The notes under the pieces are model-generated. The model worked only from the letters and a program-made list of their open reading frames with translations. It searched no databases and was not told the origin of the DNA. The position numbers were made by a program, and so were the translations under genes. DNA of 64,000 nucleotides from Litsea cubeba (Eukaryota; Streptophyta; Magnoliopsida; Laurales; Lauraceae). Shown here piece by piece: positions 29,676-40,575 of this stretch. Location: NCBI GenBank assembly GCA_012931725.1, contig CM022946.1, positions 43,677,464-43,741,463 on the forward strand, in the 5' to 3' direction. Every line of letters begins with the position of its first letter. Position 1 is the stretch's first letter.

Positions 29676-31178
29676 TGGTGGCAAGATGCTATGACAGATG
29701 AATTACTTGCCCTTGAAGTCAACAAAACTTGGGACTTATTGCCTCTTCCAGCAAATACAACCATAAACGGAAGCAAATGGGTCTATTCCATTAAACATCG
29801 CTCTAATGGCAGTATTGATAGATACAAGGCCCGCTTAGTTGCCCAAGGTTATAAGCAGGAGTACGGCATTGACTATGAGGAAACCTTTGCCCTGGTTGCC
29901 AAAATGACTACAGTTCGGTGTTTACTCACAGTTTCCGCATCTCGCAAGTGGCCCCTCTGGCAGATGGATGTCAAGAACGCATTTTTACATGGGGATCTCA
30001 AGGAAGTTGTGTATATGCGTCCGCCACCAGGGTATTCTTGTTCTCCACATCATGTCTGCAAGTTGACAAAGTCCTTATATGGGCTCAAACAAGCCCCTCG
30101 GGCCTAGTTTGAAAAGTTTCGATCTGCCATCCTTCAGGCCCACTTTTATCAAAGCTCCAATGACAGCTCTCTCTTCATTTGGAGATCCTCTCGTGGCTAT
30201 ACAATTCTATTGATCTATGTTGATGATATGATAATTAGTGGGAATGATCATGATGGGATCACTGAACTTAAAACTCACCTCATGAGCAATTTCAAAATAA
30301 AGGACCTTGGTTCCTTAACCTACTTTCTGGGTCTAGAGGTTCAACAGAACAAAGCTGGCATTCAAATTACTCAATCAAAATATGCTGATGACTTGATTCA
30401 TTCTGCGCGACTTGACGATGCCAAAACATTTGCCACTCCCATCGAGCTTAATGTCAAGCTCAGCAAAGAAGATAAGCATCATCTCCCAGATCCTACCATA
30501 TTTCGTCGTTTGGTTAGTAGCCTGCTCTACTTAACCATGACGCGGCCCGATATATCACATGTTGTGCAGACTGTTAGCCAGTTTATAGGCCATCCTCATA
30601 AACCACATTTTCAAGTTGTTTATCGTATTCTCAGATATATAAAGGGTACTCGGGATCGTGGTTTATTTTACCATTCCACCTCTTCATTACAATTGACAGC
30701 ATATGCTGATGCCGATTAGGCTGGATGTCCCGACACTCGTCGCTCGACGACTGGATGGTGCATGTTCTTGGGCCCTTCTCTCATCTCACGGAAAAGCAAT
30801 AAACAAGTCACAATCTCCAAATCGACGGCCGAGGCTGAATATCGTTCCATGTCTTCTGCCTGTACGAAGTCATATGGTTACGCCGTCTTTTTCGAGAATT
30901 CAGCATCCTCACCAAAGACCCTGCTCCGCTGTATGGAGATAACACAAGTGCTATTCGAACTGCAAAGAATATTGTTTTCCATGAGCGCACTAAGCACATT
31001 GAAATTGACTGTCACTTTATCCGACAGCACTTTGTCTGTGAAGATATCAGTCTACCCTATATCTCTTCCTCTGAACAACAGGCAGATGTGTTCACCAAGC
31101 GCTTGCTCCGTGATCGTCATGATTCCATTCTTTCCAAATTGATGCTTATTGGCAAACCACCGCATCAATTTGAAGGGG
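29676..31178 (+). pseudogene. Copia C5 reverse transcriptase and RNase H
   Basis: Starts WWQDAMTDELLALEVNKTWD directly after the inverted primer site. Then come QEYGIDYEETFALVAKMTTV, WQMDVKNAFLHGDLKEVVYM, a stop at RAstopFEKF (30106), the catalytic YVDDMIISGND, YFLGLEV and RRLVSSLLYLTMTRPDIS. A stop after TAYADAD and a frameshift in RNase H follow (STAEAEYRSMSSACT, then HIEIDCHFIR in another frame). Confidence 0.85.
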
Positions 31179-31180
31179 AG

Positions 31181-31473
31181 TGTAGAAACACAAACAAAGA
31201 AGCAGGCCCATCTCTCAAGGCCCATGACTAAGAGGCCCAAAGCTTCAAACCCACGTGTGGGATCTCTTAGATTTGGTCAACATTGTATAGTCGTATGATA
31301 TCAATCATTTTTATATTCTTTCCTTTCTTACTTATATACACATGTAATTAGAATCAATCATAGGCTGTAATGAGCAATACTTTGTGTATAAAGAGCAACA
31401 GTCGATCCCCCCTTCCACAACCTCTCTTATTCTTCTTCTCCTTCTTCAATACAAGGATCTGTTGATCCTAACA
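31181..31473 (+). repeat. 3' LTR of copia C5
   Basis: Starts TGTAGAAACACAAACAAAG, ends GTTGATCCTAACA. It is preceded by the polypurine tract TTTGAAGGGGAG and contains the TATA-like TGTATAAAGAG. Confidence 0.88.
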
Positions 31474-31479
31474 CATATA

Positions 31480-31992
31480 AGGAAATTTAGGCCCCTTTCA
31501 TCTTTTTGCTCATGCTTCGGTTCTCGCATCTCAATGTCAGCCTGGATATTTTCCGCCACCGGTTTCACAACTTGCCTTTTAGATATTTGCCACAGACGAG
31601 ACCGTTTAACCATGTGCTCAGCACGAATTGCTTCTCAATATGCCTCATGAATATTCTTGTAGATCATTCATTCTCTCCACTATATCCAGTCACAAACATC
31701 TTACAAAACTAATTAAATCATGTTCCTCATCATCCTCTAATCCACATGCATCTTGGAGCCTTGAAAATCGGTAAGAGTACTCAAGAACGGACAACTCTTC
31801 ATGTTTCAAATCAAGAAATTGACGAAAATAGTCTTCATTCTTAGCATACCATATTCCATATTTAAGTACATATTTGGTTGTTTGAAGTGCATTGTAGAAT
31901 TTACTGATATGCAATTTCATATTGACCTGGATGTAAAAATGAACTGACCTTTTCTGTAGATTTGCTCTCCACGAACACACTGGTAAAAACAA
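31480..31992 (-). pseudogene. Gypsy gag fragment (remnant G2)
   Basis: Minus frames give YFRQFLDLKHEELSVLEYSY, RFSRLQDACGLEDDEEHDLI, then EAIRAEHMVKRSRLWQISKR. The pattern repeats the same gag region found in G1 (DLKQGSKTVVEYSEEF...ACCGL), so this is a second gypsy element rather than a part of G1. Cut on the left by C5. Confidence 0.6.
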
Positions 31993-31999
31993 ATTCGAA

Positions 32000-33253
32000 A
32001 TCTGACTTCAGATGGTCTCATGATTGCGAAAATAATTCTCAGCCTTTGATCTAGTCAAATTTGTTGTTTGACTCTCTTTGATGATGCGGTGATGAGGTTA
32101 GCGATAATGCCAACTGTTTTTGGCTTCCGCTGGATTGGGCTTCAGATAGGGTCAGGTCCACCTAACCTGTATCAACCTGAATCTGCAATCAATTTGGGCT
32201 CTCATTGTAATGGATTAGGTTAAACCAACTGAACTGGACTCGACCTGACCTTGAATTCAGCTGGGTTTAGGTCAAGCACACATCACTGACCTGGGACACA
32301 TGTGGAACTCTCTACCTGTGTCTTCGTGCTCAATGAAGAAGTGGAAGGAAGAGGCCATTTCTGTTTTCTTTTTATCTAAAGGAGACCAAGAGACCGAAGA
32401 GGGTAGAGCTCTCTTGCCCTCGAGCGACGACGGTGTAAATGATGAAGAAGACGACGACTGTTGGTGGCTGGTGGCAGCACTGACGAGGACCGGAGGTTGT
32501 TCTACAACAAATAGAGGCTTCAAAGACTGTTTGTTGAAGGACTTCGTTATCTTGAAGCATCGACAAAAATGGCGAAGGACCTCGATGAGTTCGATGCAGC
32601 TTGTTCTTTCACTCGCTGCAACCTTAAGAAAGCGTGCGCTTCTCTCTCAATTGAAACAGATATGCTCTTTTTTTCTGCTGCGGCTGCTCTCTCTCTCTCT
32701 CTAGGGTTGGTGTTTTGGGAGGAGTTTGGGTTCGGCTGGAATTTAGGAAGGAGTGTTTGCTTCAAATGGAGGGTTAGGTTTCGTTATGGGTCTGAGATTT
32801 TGGCTTCAATTGGTATGAGGGCTTAGAAATTAGGGCTTGGAAGGGTTTAGGATTCGAAATTAAGGGGGCTTTGGTTTTTTTAGGGCTCGATTTGGGCGAA
32901 ATTCAGGTTGGCACGAGATTGAATGGCATGGCAAGGTTGGAATTGGATTTTGGGTATTAGGGTTTCGAATTGGAATAGGGTAGCGGATTTGGAACGGGGT
33001 CTGAGATCGAAGGTGGAGTTGGCTAGGATAGGGTGTTTCGAGGTCCTGGGTTTGATGGAAGGATGGGAATGGGACTCAGGTGGTTGTATTTGTGATGGGA
33101 TTTGGGATCGACAGGAAAGATGGTGTTGGATGGTGACAGACGATGGTTTGGTTGGATGATAGGGATGATGGATCAATGGCGGGAAAGATGCGATGGAACG
33201 GGAATGGATGAGGGATAGATGGTAATCACGCCGCTCGATTGCAATGATCATTC
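32000..33253. other. Region between G2 gag and its putative LTR
   Basis: Probably leader or decayed gag. Open frames on both strands (32300-32704 plus, 32880-33251 minus) show no family motif and are rich in charged or Ser/Pro runs. No gene called. Confidence 0.35.
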
Positions 33254-33690
33254 GGTTCTAATACCAATTGATGCAGGCCCTAGGGTTGGGGCTTGCGGGA
33301 AAGTGCTAAGGCAAAATACGGTCCCGAAGCACATGTCCGGAGACACTTCAACAAGTCTCCGCCGAGACGATGACGAGGACACACCTCAATGGGAAAACCC
33401 AATTCAGTTAATCAACTCTGAGAAATAAATATCTTACAAATCACGTAAATAAGAAAAAAAAAAATTAGTGGCTAAGAAAACCTAATAATCTAACTTAGGA
33501 AATAAAATAATAATCCTAATGATATTGGGAACTTAAACCTAATTACAATTCTTTAAATAAAATTAGAACCTAATTAGTGAATAAAAGATCCTAAATCTAT
33601 TTAGGCCCTACACATGGGGCCCGAGGTCTATCTGCATCGTAATTAGAAATGAAAAGAAACGATAAGAACCTAAAATAGAAGAAAACATCA
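33254..33690 (-). repeat. Putative 5' LTR and primer site of gypsy remnant G2
   Basis: GGTTCTAATACCA (33254-33266) is the complement of TGGTATTAGAACC, a variant tRNA-Met primer site. The LTR-like sequence TGATGCAGGCCCTAGGG starts at about 33269 and is AT-rich toward 33690. The right boundary is a guess. Confidence 0.4.
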
Positions 33691-33699
33691 GGAATTTTG

Positions 33700-34029
33700 A
33701 TTAATATGGTTTGTACATGTACAAAGAGGCCCAAAAACAGCCTGGGTATGGTGAGTTAGACATGTCCAGACTAAGAAGGCATGGCAATAAGACATGGGAT
33801 GAAAGAGAAGAGAGAGACCAATTAAGACCTGATAAAAAAAAAGTGAGATAGACATGTCCAGACTTATGGAGGGCATGGGCTCTAATATGGCCAAGTGGAG
33901 GAGTGAAGCACACAAAGGCAATGCCAAAATGATGGAAAAAGACTACATCAACAATGTAGTTGATTAGCCATTGATGGACAAGTAACTAGCTTGAAGGTAT
34001 CCAATAGAACATGCCTTCAGGGATATGAT
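33700..34029 (+). other. Possible RTE LINE scrap
   Basis: One frame reads LIWFVHVQRGPKTAW, recalling the RTE motif RWFGHVQRxP. A related stretch (GACATGTCCAGACT) occurs twice, at about 33760 and 33850. Otherwise nothing is recognisable. Confidence 0.25.
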
Positions 34030-34031
34030 TA

Positions 34032-34080
34032 GGCCTTGTTTGGTATCTCCTCTTATTTCAACAGAGCTATCCAAAAAAAG

Positions 34081-34127
<47 letters not shown>

Positions 34128-34310
34128 CTAAAGCTCTTATTTTCACAAGCATAGAAATGGGGTCTTTCATTTTAAGAGGATTTGCCTCTACTTCTCTAAA
34201 GCAGGGAGAGGGTAGAATCATATGCCAAACACTCTTATTTTTCAAACCTCTACCCGCTTTAGACATTTTTAGACAAATAGAGGTTGGAAATAAAGATGCC
34301 AAACAAGGGC
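34032..34310. mobile_element. MITE with GGCCTTGTTTGG ends
   Basis: Ends GGCCTTGTTTGGTATCTC and, reversed, GCCCTTGTTTGGCATCTT are near-perfect inverted repeats, with further similarity inward. The 279-bp element is flanked by TA on both sides. A (GA)n run lies inside (34085-34126). The superfamily is not settled: the termini recall Harbinger or hAT MITEs, while the TA flank recalls mariner. Confidence 0.65.
34085..34126. repeat. (GA)n microsatellite
   Basis: Simple AG dinucleotide repeat inside the MITE. Confidence 0.9.
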
Positions 34311-34679
34311 TAATAGGTTTTAAAATTTCCTATGGAGCGTTTTCTCTTTATCTCTAGGGTTATATAACCAATAACGCACATTAGTACGAGATACAGCTGT
34401 CCCTCAGAAATGATGACAAACTAGGCAGACTGATGAAGGTCCATCCTCACCAAAGATGATCTATCCTAGGTGGTCTATCTCCATGAGGATATGTGAAGAA
34501 CCTCATCTGATTAGTCCGAAGGGAGGTTACTGCAAGTAACTTTTAGGGGATGCAAAACATTTAGTATTTCCTTTTGGAGTCTCCTTATGTCCAAGGTACT
34601 GAATTCCTCACATCACACCAACCAAAAAGTCTATTTGCACAGCCATAAAATGGCACCTTAGAAAGGTAGGCCGCTGATT

Positions 34680-35230
34680 GATGGGAGAATGGGATACTCC
34701 AAACAAAGGCAAAGTTCAACGTGGATGGAGGAGGGGTTAACCCAGGCCGAGATATTTTGCTCATTGTTTCATGCCTGGTTGGTTCAAAGGAATCTAATGA
34801 TGCAGAGATTCTTGTGATTAGAGAAGCATTAAACATATTCAATCAAAGTAAAAGAATTCATAATTGAAGGAGATTCAAAGAAAATTTGGTCATTGAGGAG
34901 AGAAGAACCATGGAGCGTGGAGCGTGGCCATCATCATATGAGAAATATGGGACATGTTTGATGATGACCATCTTTTTTTTGCATATCTACATGGAAGCAA
35001 AATGAATAGGCTGATTTATTGGCAAAGCAGGGAGTAGAAAGATGCAATAGATATTCATTCATTAAGATCTCTCCACCTAAGTACTCTCTGAACAAGAGAC
35101 TTTTTGGCGGTATTCTTTGCTTTCGACTGCCATTTTTTTGTGTGGGTGGATGCATGGACCTATTTTTTGTCTGGGTGCATGGCCAAGTTACATGCGAAGG
35201 TTGTACTTTCAGCATGTATACAATATCTCT
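34680..35230 (+). pseudogene. LINE RNase H region, 5' of copia C3
   Basis: Frames read ILQTKAKFNVDGGGVNPGRD, SKESNDAEILVIREALNIFN, FIIEGDSKKIW and ADLLAKQGVERCNRYSF, the RVT_3-type RNase H of a plant L1-like LINE, followed by its T-rich 3' region. It is cut at 35230 by C3 and resumes at 39827 with a tail ending in an A-rich run near 39890. Stops and shifts are present. Confidence 0.65.
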
Positions 35231-35248
35231 TGTAGAAGATAACAGACC

Positions 35249-38200
35249 TACTCAAGGGGATCGATATGTGCAGGAATACTTTAATGGCTTCCTCACCCTA
35301 TGGACAGAACGGGACTCCATGTTGATTCAGACCGTCTCTCCCGGCTTTTTCTCCGAGGCTCTTACACTCCAAGAGGAAACTCACATTAGCCAGTTCCTTA
35401 TGAATCTACGACCAGACTTTGAATCGGTTAGGTCTACCCTCATGAACAGAGAACTTTCTGCTAATCTTGATACCTGTTTTCAAGAAGTCCTTCGCGAAGA
35501 ACTTCATCTCACCTCACAGCGTGCCATTCTTGAAGAACCAAAGGCCTTCCTCGCACCCCTTCCGGCTGACTCTGCTCTTCTAGCAACCCCTAATCCGAAG
35601 CTCACTAAATGCTATGAATGCAAAGGCTTCGGTCATATTGCCAAGAATTACCGCAAGAAGCTGGTTTGCCGATACTGCAAGCAGTCTGGTCATCTTATTG
35701 ATGACTATCGCAGCCTCCAGCGAAGGAATGAGACGCAGCCTAAGAAGCCTCTCTTTAATATGCCAAGACAGAATATTCCTTCAACATTCTAAGCTCAAGC
35801 ACCATCATCTGATGCAGGAAGCACCTCATCTGGGGCTGTATCCATGACTCCTGCTCAGATTCAAGAACTGATCCAGAGCACAGCTACCTCTGCTTATGCG
35901 TCTATGGGCTTCTCTGGTGGTCGGAATCAAACTTTCTCATACTGCTTTTCATTCTTTTGTATCTCTTTCTTCTCCTATCACCTCCTCCACGTGGTTTTTA
36001 GATTCAGGAGCCTCAAATCACATGACATCTATAGAACATAGCTTTACAGATTCCCATCCTTACCTTGGAAAAGAGAAAATAACCACTGCTAATGGTTATC
36101 AACTACTCATTTCTGGAGTTGGTACCATTACTTTATCTAGTTTCTCTGGCCAGTCCATCACCCTTCCCAATGTTTACTTTGTTCCCAAATTATCAGCCAA
36201 TCTGCTTTCTGTAGGACAACTTATAGATGATGGCTATCTTGTTCACTTTTCTTCCTCTGGTTGTGCTATACAGGGGCGACAAACTGGGAAGGTGATCGCA
36301 AGGGGGAGTAAACATGGGCGCCTGTTCTTACTGGACATTGGACATCATTCTTTCTTTGCTTCTTCTTCTAATTTTAATAAATTGTGGACTATTTGGCATA
36401 AATGTCTTGGTCATGTGAACAATGCACATTTGCTTTCCTTGTTTAAATTTGGTTATTTGGATTTGACTATTGATAATAAAATGATGTCTTCTTTCTCTCA
36501 ATCTAAGTGTGAAACTTGTTGCTTAAGTAGAAGTCATATTTTGCCTTTTCCTGTTTATAATGCTCGTGCTTTGGCATCTTTTAACATTATTCATTTAGAT
36601 GTTTAGGGGATTGCTCCTACCTTGAGTAGGACAGGATTTAAATACTATGTGACCTTTATTGATGACCATTCTCGTCATACTTGGATTTACTTTATGCGCA
36701 TGAAATCTGAAGTCTTATTAATTTTTCAAAAATTTTATAACATGGTCCAAACACAATTTCAGAAAGCAATCAAAATTCTTAGATGAGATTCCGGTGGAGA
36801 ATACATGTCTCGTGAATTCTCTGCCTTTCTTTCTGATAAAGGAATTCTTCACCAAAAATCTTGTCCTCATACTCAGCAAAATGGGATTGCGGAAAGAAAG
36901 AACAGACATATTCTTGAAACTGTTTGTACTCTGTTGATTGCATCCTTAGTCCCTCCTAAATTTTGATATGATGCTACACATACTGCTGTGTATCTTATCA
37001 ACCGTCTTCCTAGCACTGTTCTAGGAAAGACCACTCCTTAAAGAGTTCTCTTTGGTCAAACCCCTTCATACTCTCACTTGCGTGTTTTTGGTTGCTTGTG
37101 TTTTGTTCATCTTCCTCCAACTGAGCGCACTAAGTTATCTCCACAAGCTGCTAAATGCATCTTTTTAGGTTACAGTAATTAACACAAAGGGTTTTTGTGT
37201 TATGGTCAAATGGAAAAATGCATGCGCATCTCTCGTAATGTAATTTTCTTGGAACATATTCCCTTCTTTTCTTTACATTTGGATAGTCATCCTATTGCTA
37301 TATCCTATCTGCCACAATTCTTGGAATCTGCTTCTCCATCACCTCTTCCTAAAGTCTATGTCCGGCGGAACAAGGTCCCTCCTCCGGCAACTCCCTCTCC
37401 TAATCCTCTCCCAGCGCCACCTACTGAATCTTCAAGTAATGATACTTCTTCTGATAGCACCATTTCTCTGCGACACTCTAGTCGTCCTTCTGCTTCCCCT
37501 AACCGCTATGGATTTCCTGCTCTTCTTACTTCCTTAGATAGTACTCCTATCCCCACCTCATATTCACAGGCCTCAAAGGTTGCTTTCTGGCAGGATGCTA
37601 TGACTGAGGAATTAGTTTCTCTTGAAGCAAACCAAACATTGGAATTGATACCGGCCCCGGATGGAGCCTCGGTGATTGGCAGCAAATGGATATACTCTGT
37701 CCTGGGAGTCTTGATCGCTACAAAGCCAGATTGGTTGCACAAGGATATAAGCAGGAGGAATTGACTATGAGGAAACATTTGCACCAATGGCGAAAATGAC
37801 CACCGTTCGTACTCTTCTTTGTGTCGTGGCAGCCTGTAACTGGCCTCTATGGCAAATGGACGTCAAAAATGCTTTTCTACATGGGAACTTGCGCGAGACT
37901 GTTTATTTAAAACCTCCACCAAGATATGCTTGTCCTCCAAAGCATGTGTGCAAATTGAGGAAAGCTCTTTATAGGCTTAAACAAGCTCCCTGGGCTTGGT
38001 TTGATAAGTTTCGAGCAGCAACCCTTCAAGCAGGATTTTGTCAAAGTCACTCTGATAGTTCCCTCTTCCTAAGATGGACATCGAAGGGCTACACATTCCT
38101 CTTAGTCTATGTTGATGATATGATTATCAGTGGAAATGATACTGCCGACATTACGGATCTCAAACACCACCTTACTCGCCACTTCAGAATGAAGGATCTT

Positions 38201-39086
38201 GGTCCTCTCACCTACTTTCTGGGGCTTGAGTTTGTGCGTAACAAATCAGGCATTAGGGTCCTTTAGCGCAAACATGCGACAGATTTGATCACGTCAGCCA
38301 GGCTTGATGATGCTCATATTTTTGATACGCCTCTGGAATTGAACAGCAAAATCAGTTTAGATGATGGTACTCCCCTGGATGATCCATCTGTTTTCCGGTG
38401 GATAGTTGGTAGTTTGCTCTACTTAACTATGACTCGGCCGGATATTTCTCATGCAGTTCATACGGTTAGTCAGTTTGTTAGCAATCCCCACAAACCGCAC
38501 CTTGCTGTTGCGTTACGCATCCTCCGCTATGTTAAAGGAACTCTTCATCATGGTCTCCTCTTCCCTTCTGATACTTCTCTTTAATTATCAGCTTATGCGG
38601 ATGCTGACTGGGCTGGTTGGCTGTCCGGACTCTCGGAGGTCTACCACTGGCTGGTGTATGTTTCTTGGCAAGTCCCTGATTTCATGGAAGTGCAAGAAGC
38701 AAACCACTGTATCAAAGTCTTCTGCTAAGGCAAAATATCGGGCGATGTCATCCACCAGTGCTGAAATTATCTGGCTCCGCCGCCTTCTGTGTGAATTAGG
38801 TATTCTTGTTGGTCGTTCCACACCTCTCCATGGGGACAATACCAGTGCTACCAGAATTGCCAATAACCCGGTCTTCCATGGAAGAACAAAGCACATTGAG
38901 ATCGACTGTCACTTCATCCATCAACATGTCGTTACTGAGAAAATAACTCTGCCTCATGTTTCTTCGTTTAACCAGTTGGCGGATATCTTCACCAAAGCAC
39001 TTCCCAAACAACATCATCATGATCTAACTAGCAAATTGATGTTTTCAATCTTACCACATCAATTTGAGAGGGAGTGTAAAAGATAA
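35249..39086 (+). pseudogene. Copia C3 gag-pol, many stops
   Basis: Gag enters at TQGDRYVQEYFNGFLTLWTE and has knuckles CYECKGFGHIAKNY and CRYCKQSGHLIDDY (last Cys lost in each). A stop occurs near 35790. Then come the protease WFLDSGASNHM, integrase with stops at 36604, 36784 and 36964, RT with a deletion near 37705 (SKWIYS then VLGVLI), the catalytic YVDDMI at about 38110, and RNase H reaching HQFERECKR in the LTR. The family is the same as C2. Confidence 0.85.
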
Positions 39087-39371
39087 CAGGCCCAAGCCCA
39101 GCAGGCCCAGCCCATGCACAAAGCCCACACGTGGGAAATACTCAAATCTGTATAGGATAGGCCCTAATTTCTCTCGTATGTATAGGATATGATTTATTCT
39201 TTCCATTGTTTTGTGATTCTGATTTGTATCTAATTTGTAATATTTACTTAATCAAGCCTTGATTAAGGCATCATGCCAATATAAAATAGAACAGTCGATG
39301 CTCTGTGTAAGCACGACCTTCTCTCCACTCTTCTTCTTCTCATTCTTCCTCCTTCTTCATATGATATAACA
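39075..39371 (+). repeat. LTR of copia C3
   Basis: TGTAAAAGATAACAGGCC to TATGATATAACA, 297 bp. The polypurine tract TTTGAGAGGGAG lies before it and TGGTATCAGAGCC (39372-39384) directly after, so it is followed by a primer site and leader like a 5' LTR although it stands at the 3' side of pol. Confidence 0.85.
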
Positions 39372-39720
39372 TGGTATCAGAGCCATAACATCTTGGAGGC
39401 CTCATTATTCTGACATCTACGCTACTTGGAAAGAACACAGATCAAGGATCTGTGCTTTGGAAAAGCACATCGTGGTTGTTCCCTCATCTAATCAATAGTG
39501 GCCCACCTGCGATCATCTCACAATCCACAAGCTTCACTCCAGCCTTGGTCGTCCATCTCTCCTAGTCTTTTTAAAGATTTTTTTCAATATTTTTCAGAGA
39601 TCAGAGGTAGGCCTTTTGATCTGCCTTGTGATTATCAAACTTTTTGAAATAGTTTTCATCTCAACCGCAAAAAATCCTGGATTCTGAATGGATCTTGATG
39701 AGACCTGTACTGCTGGAAAG

Positions 39721-39821
39721 GAGAGAAATCAGGGCCTATCCTATACAGATTTGAGTATATCCCACGTGTGGGCTTTGTACATGGGCTGGGCCTGCTGGGC
39801 TTGGGCCTGTTATCTTCTACA
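39721..39821 (-). repeat. Inverted 101-bp LTR start at the right end of C3
   Basis: The reverse complement of the first 101 bp of the LTR (TGTAGAAGATAACAGGCCCA and on to GATTTCTCTC). It ends exactly at the target duplication. Confidence 0.88.
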
Positions 39822-39895
39822 TCTCTCTCTTACGATTGGCCATCTTCTTTTAAATAAAAATAAATCACCATTTAATGATTAAAAAAAAAGGCTGA
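39822..39895 (+). other. LINE 3' tail, right of copia C3
   Basis: TCTCT here duplicates 35226-35230. The following TTACGATTGGCCATCTTC and AAATAAAAATAAATC continue the LINE 3' end, and TTAAAAAAAAAGG may be its poly(A) tail. Confidence 0.5.
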
Positions 39896-40173
39896 AATCA
39901 AGTTCTTTTTGACCCACTAAAAATATATCCCAGACATGAGAACACTCAAATAGGATATCAGTGAAAGCCCCTTGATTTATGGTTGAGAAATTGTTGTTGT
40001 TACATACAAATACTAATACGAAAATGTTAAGTGCAAAGGTATGGGAAATAGGAACCTAGATCAAGCTGTAAAGTAATACATACATGATACATATCCAAGT
40101 GATATGTATAAGAACTCCTAGTAAACTTCTGAATACAATAAAATGGAAAACAACTATAAAGACTTCGTGTTAC
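39896..40173. other. JmjC intron next to the HxD exon
   Basis: No gene or repeat of note. Confidence 0.4.
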
Positions 40174-40300
40174 CTTGCTTGCAGCCAGAAATTATGCATA
40201 GAAGATTGTGATGTGGATCATAATGAGTGCTTGATCTAGATTGGGCACTGTTCATCCATAAATTAATTGAGGCTAAAGGCTTTGTTTCCAAAAATGCAGG
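40174..40300 (-). CDS. JMJ31: JmjC gene exon with the HxD iron-binding motif
   Basis: The 127-bp exon begins after GGCGCAG and ends before GTAACACG on the minus strand. It encodes PAFLETKPLASINLWMNSAQ followed by SRSSTHYDPHHNLLCIISGC and KQ. THYD supplies the His and Asp iron ligands, and the Lys of SGCKQ lies where the 2-oxoglutarate-binding Lys is found in related cupins. It starts on a codon boundary and ends in phase 1, which fits the next exon at 13687. An ATG upstream in the same open frame falls in the intron and is not the start. Confidence 0.88.
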
Positions 40301-40477
40301 CTGCGCCATCAAACAAAGGTCAGTCAGCATAGTTCTCACTCAAACATTGCATTTGAGAAATGTGAACACATTTTGAGACTTTAGTCTAGTTCACTCGAGA
40401 GCTATTGCATTTGGGAACTGTGAACGCATCTTGAGATTTTAAGTCTCTCTGAGAGTTCTAAATCTAGAAAGAAAACT

Positions 40478-40575
40478 GTTCATTCCATAATTGAAGCTAA
40501 GGCTTCGTTTACAAAAATGCAGACTGCATCATCAAGCAATGGTGAGTCATCATAGGTCACTCAAGTGTCAGTGTT
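40478..40575 (-). pseudogene. Decayed partial copy of the HxD exon and its acceptor
   Basis: The plus strand repeats 40247-40345 with changes (TGTTCATTCCATAATTGAAG, then AAAATGCAGACTGCATCATC). On the minus strand CAG/TCTGCATTTTTGTAAACG copies the start of the exon, but a TAA replaces GAA and the HxD part is absent. The neighbouring intron also shows a second duplicate (40345-40385 and 40400-40440). It arose by local tandem duplication. Confidence 0.65.

Larger units (their letters stand above)
26671..31473 (+). mobile_element. Ty1/copia element C5 with an internal inversion
   Basis: Bounded by the target duplication CATAT (26666-26670, 31474-31478). The 5' LTR is 26671-26709 plus 28291-28578, split by C4 and a TRIM. 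The 3' LTR is 31181-31473. Between the LTRs the first segment (28579-29675) is reversed. It contains gag on the minus strand and the primer site at its far right end, and is followed by plus-strand reverse transcriptase and RNase H. The end of gag, protease and integrase are missing. Confidence 0.88.
35231..39821 (+). mobile_element. Rearranged Ty1/copia element C3 with inverted LTR end
   Basis: Flanked by target duplication TCTCT (35226-35230, 39822-39826). It begins with only about 17 bp of LTR start (TGTAGAAGATAACAGACC) fused to mid-gag. Pol, polypurine tract, one full LTR (39075-39371), then primer site and leader follow. It ends in 101 bp of LTR start in reverse (39721-39821, ...CTGTTATCTTCTACA). 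Both ends are therefore the same LTR terminus. Coding sequence is close to C2 but has many stops. Confidence 0.88.
5828..40300 (-). other. JMJ31: JmjC-domain oxygenase gene, central part (five exons, TE-filled introns)
   Basis: This is the host gene of the window. Five exons, read right to left, join in frame through canonical GT-AG introns with phases 1, 2, 2, 2 and 0. They encode about 150 residues of a cupin-fold JmjC protein, a Fe(II)/2-oxoglutarate oxygenase of the small JmjC-only class. The first exon seen carries the HxD iron ligands (THYDPHHN), and the fourth carries the distal His (GWFHQVDS). The match to plant JMJ31-like proteins is from memory, so the symbol is a best guess. No stop or frameshift interrupts the five exons, so the gene may be functional despite introns of about 26.5 kb (13688-40173) and 7.2 kb (6126-13352). 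The N-terminal exons should lie right of 40300 and the C-terminal exons left of 5828. None was found inside the window. Confidence 0.85.

Noticed and set aside
24390..33690. A single gypsy element spanning C5, with the LTR at 33269 as its 5' end
   Set aside because: The gag pieces on the two sides repeat the same domain, and the two LTRs are only weakly alike, so two separate remnants are more likely. Not fully excluded.
34025..34357. 110-codon frame through the (GA)n tract
   Set aside because: Arg/Glu run from a microsatellite inside a MITE, not a gene.
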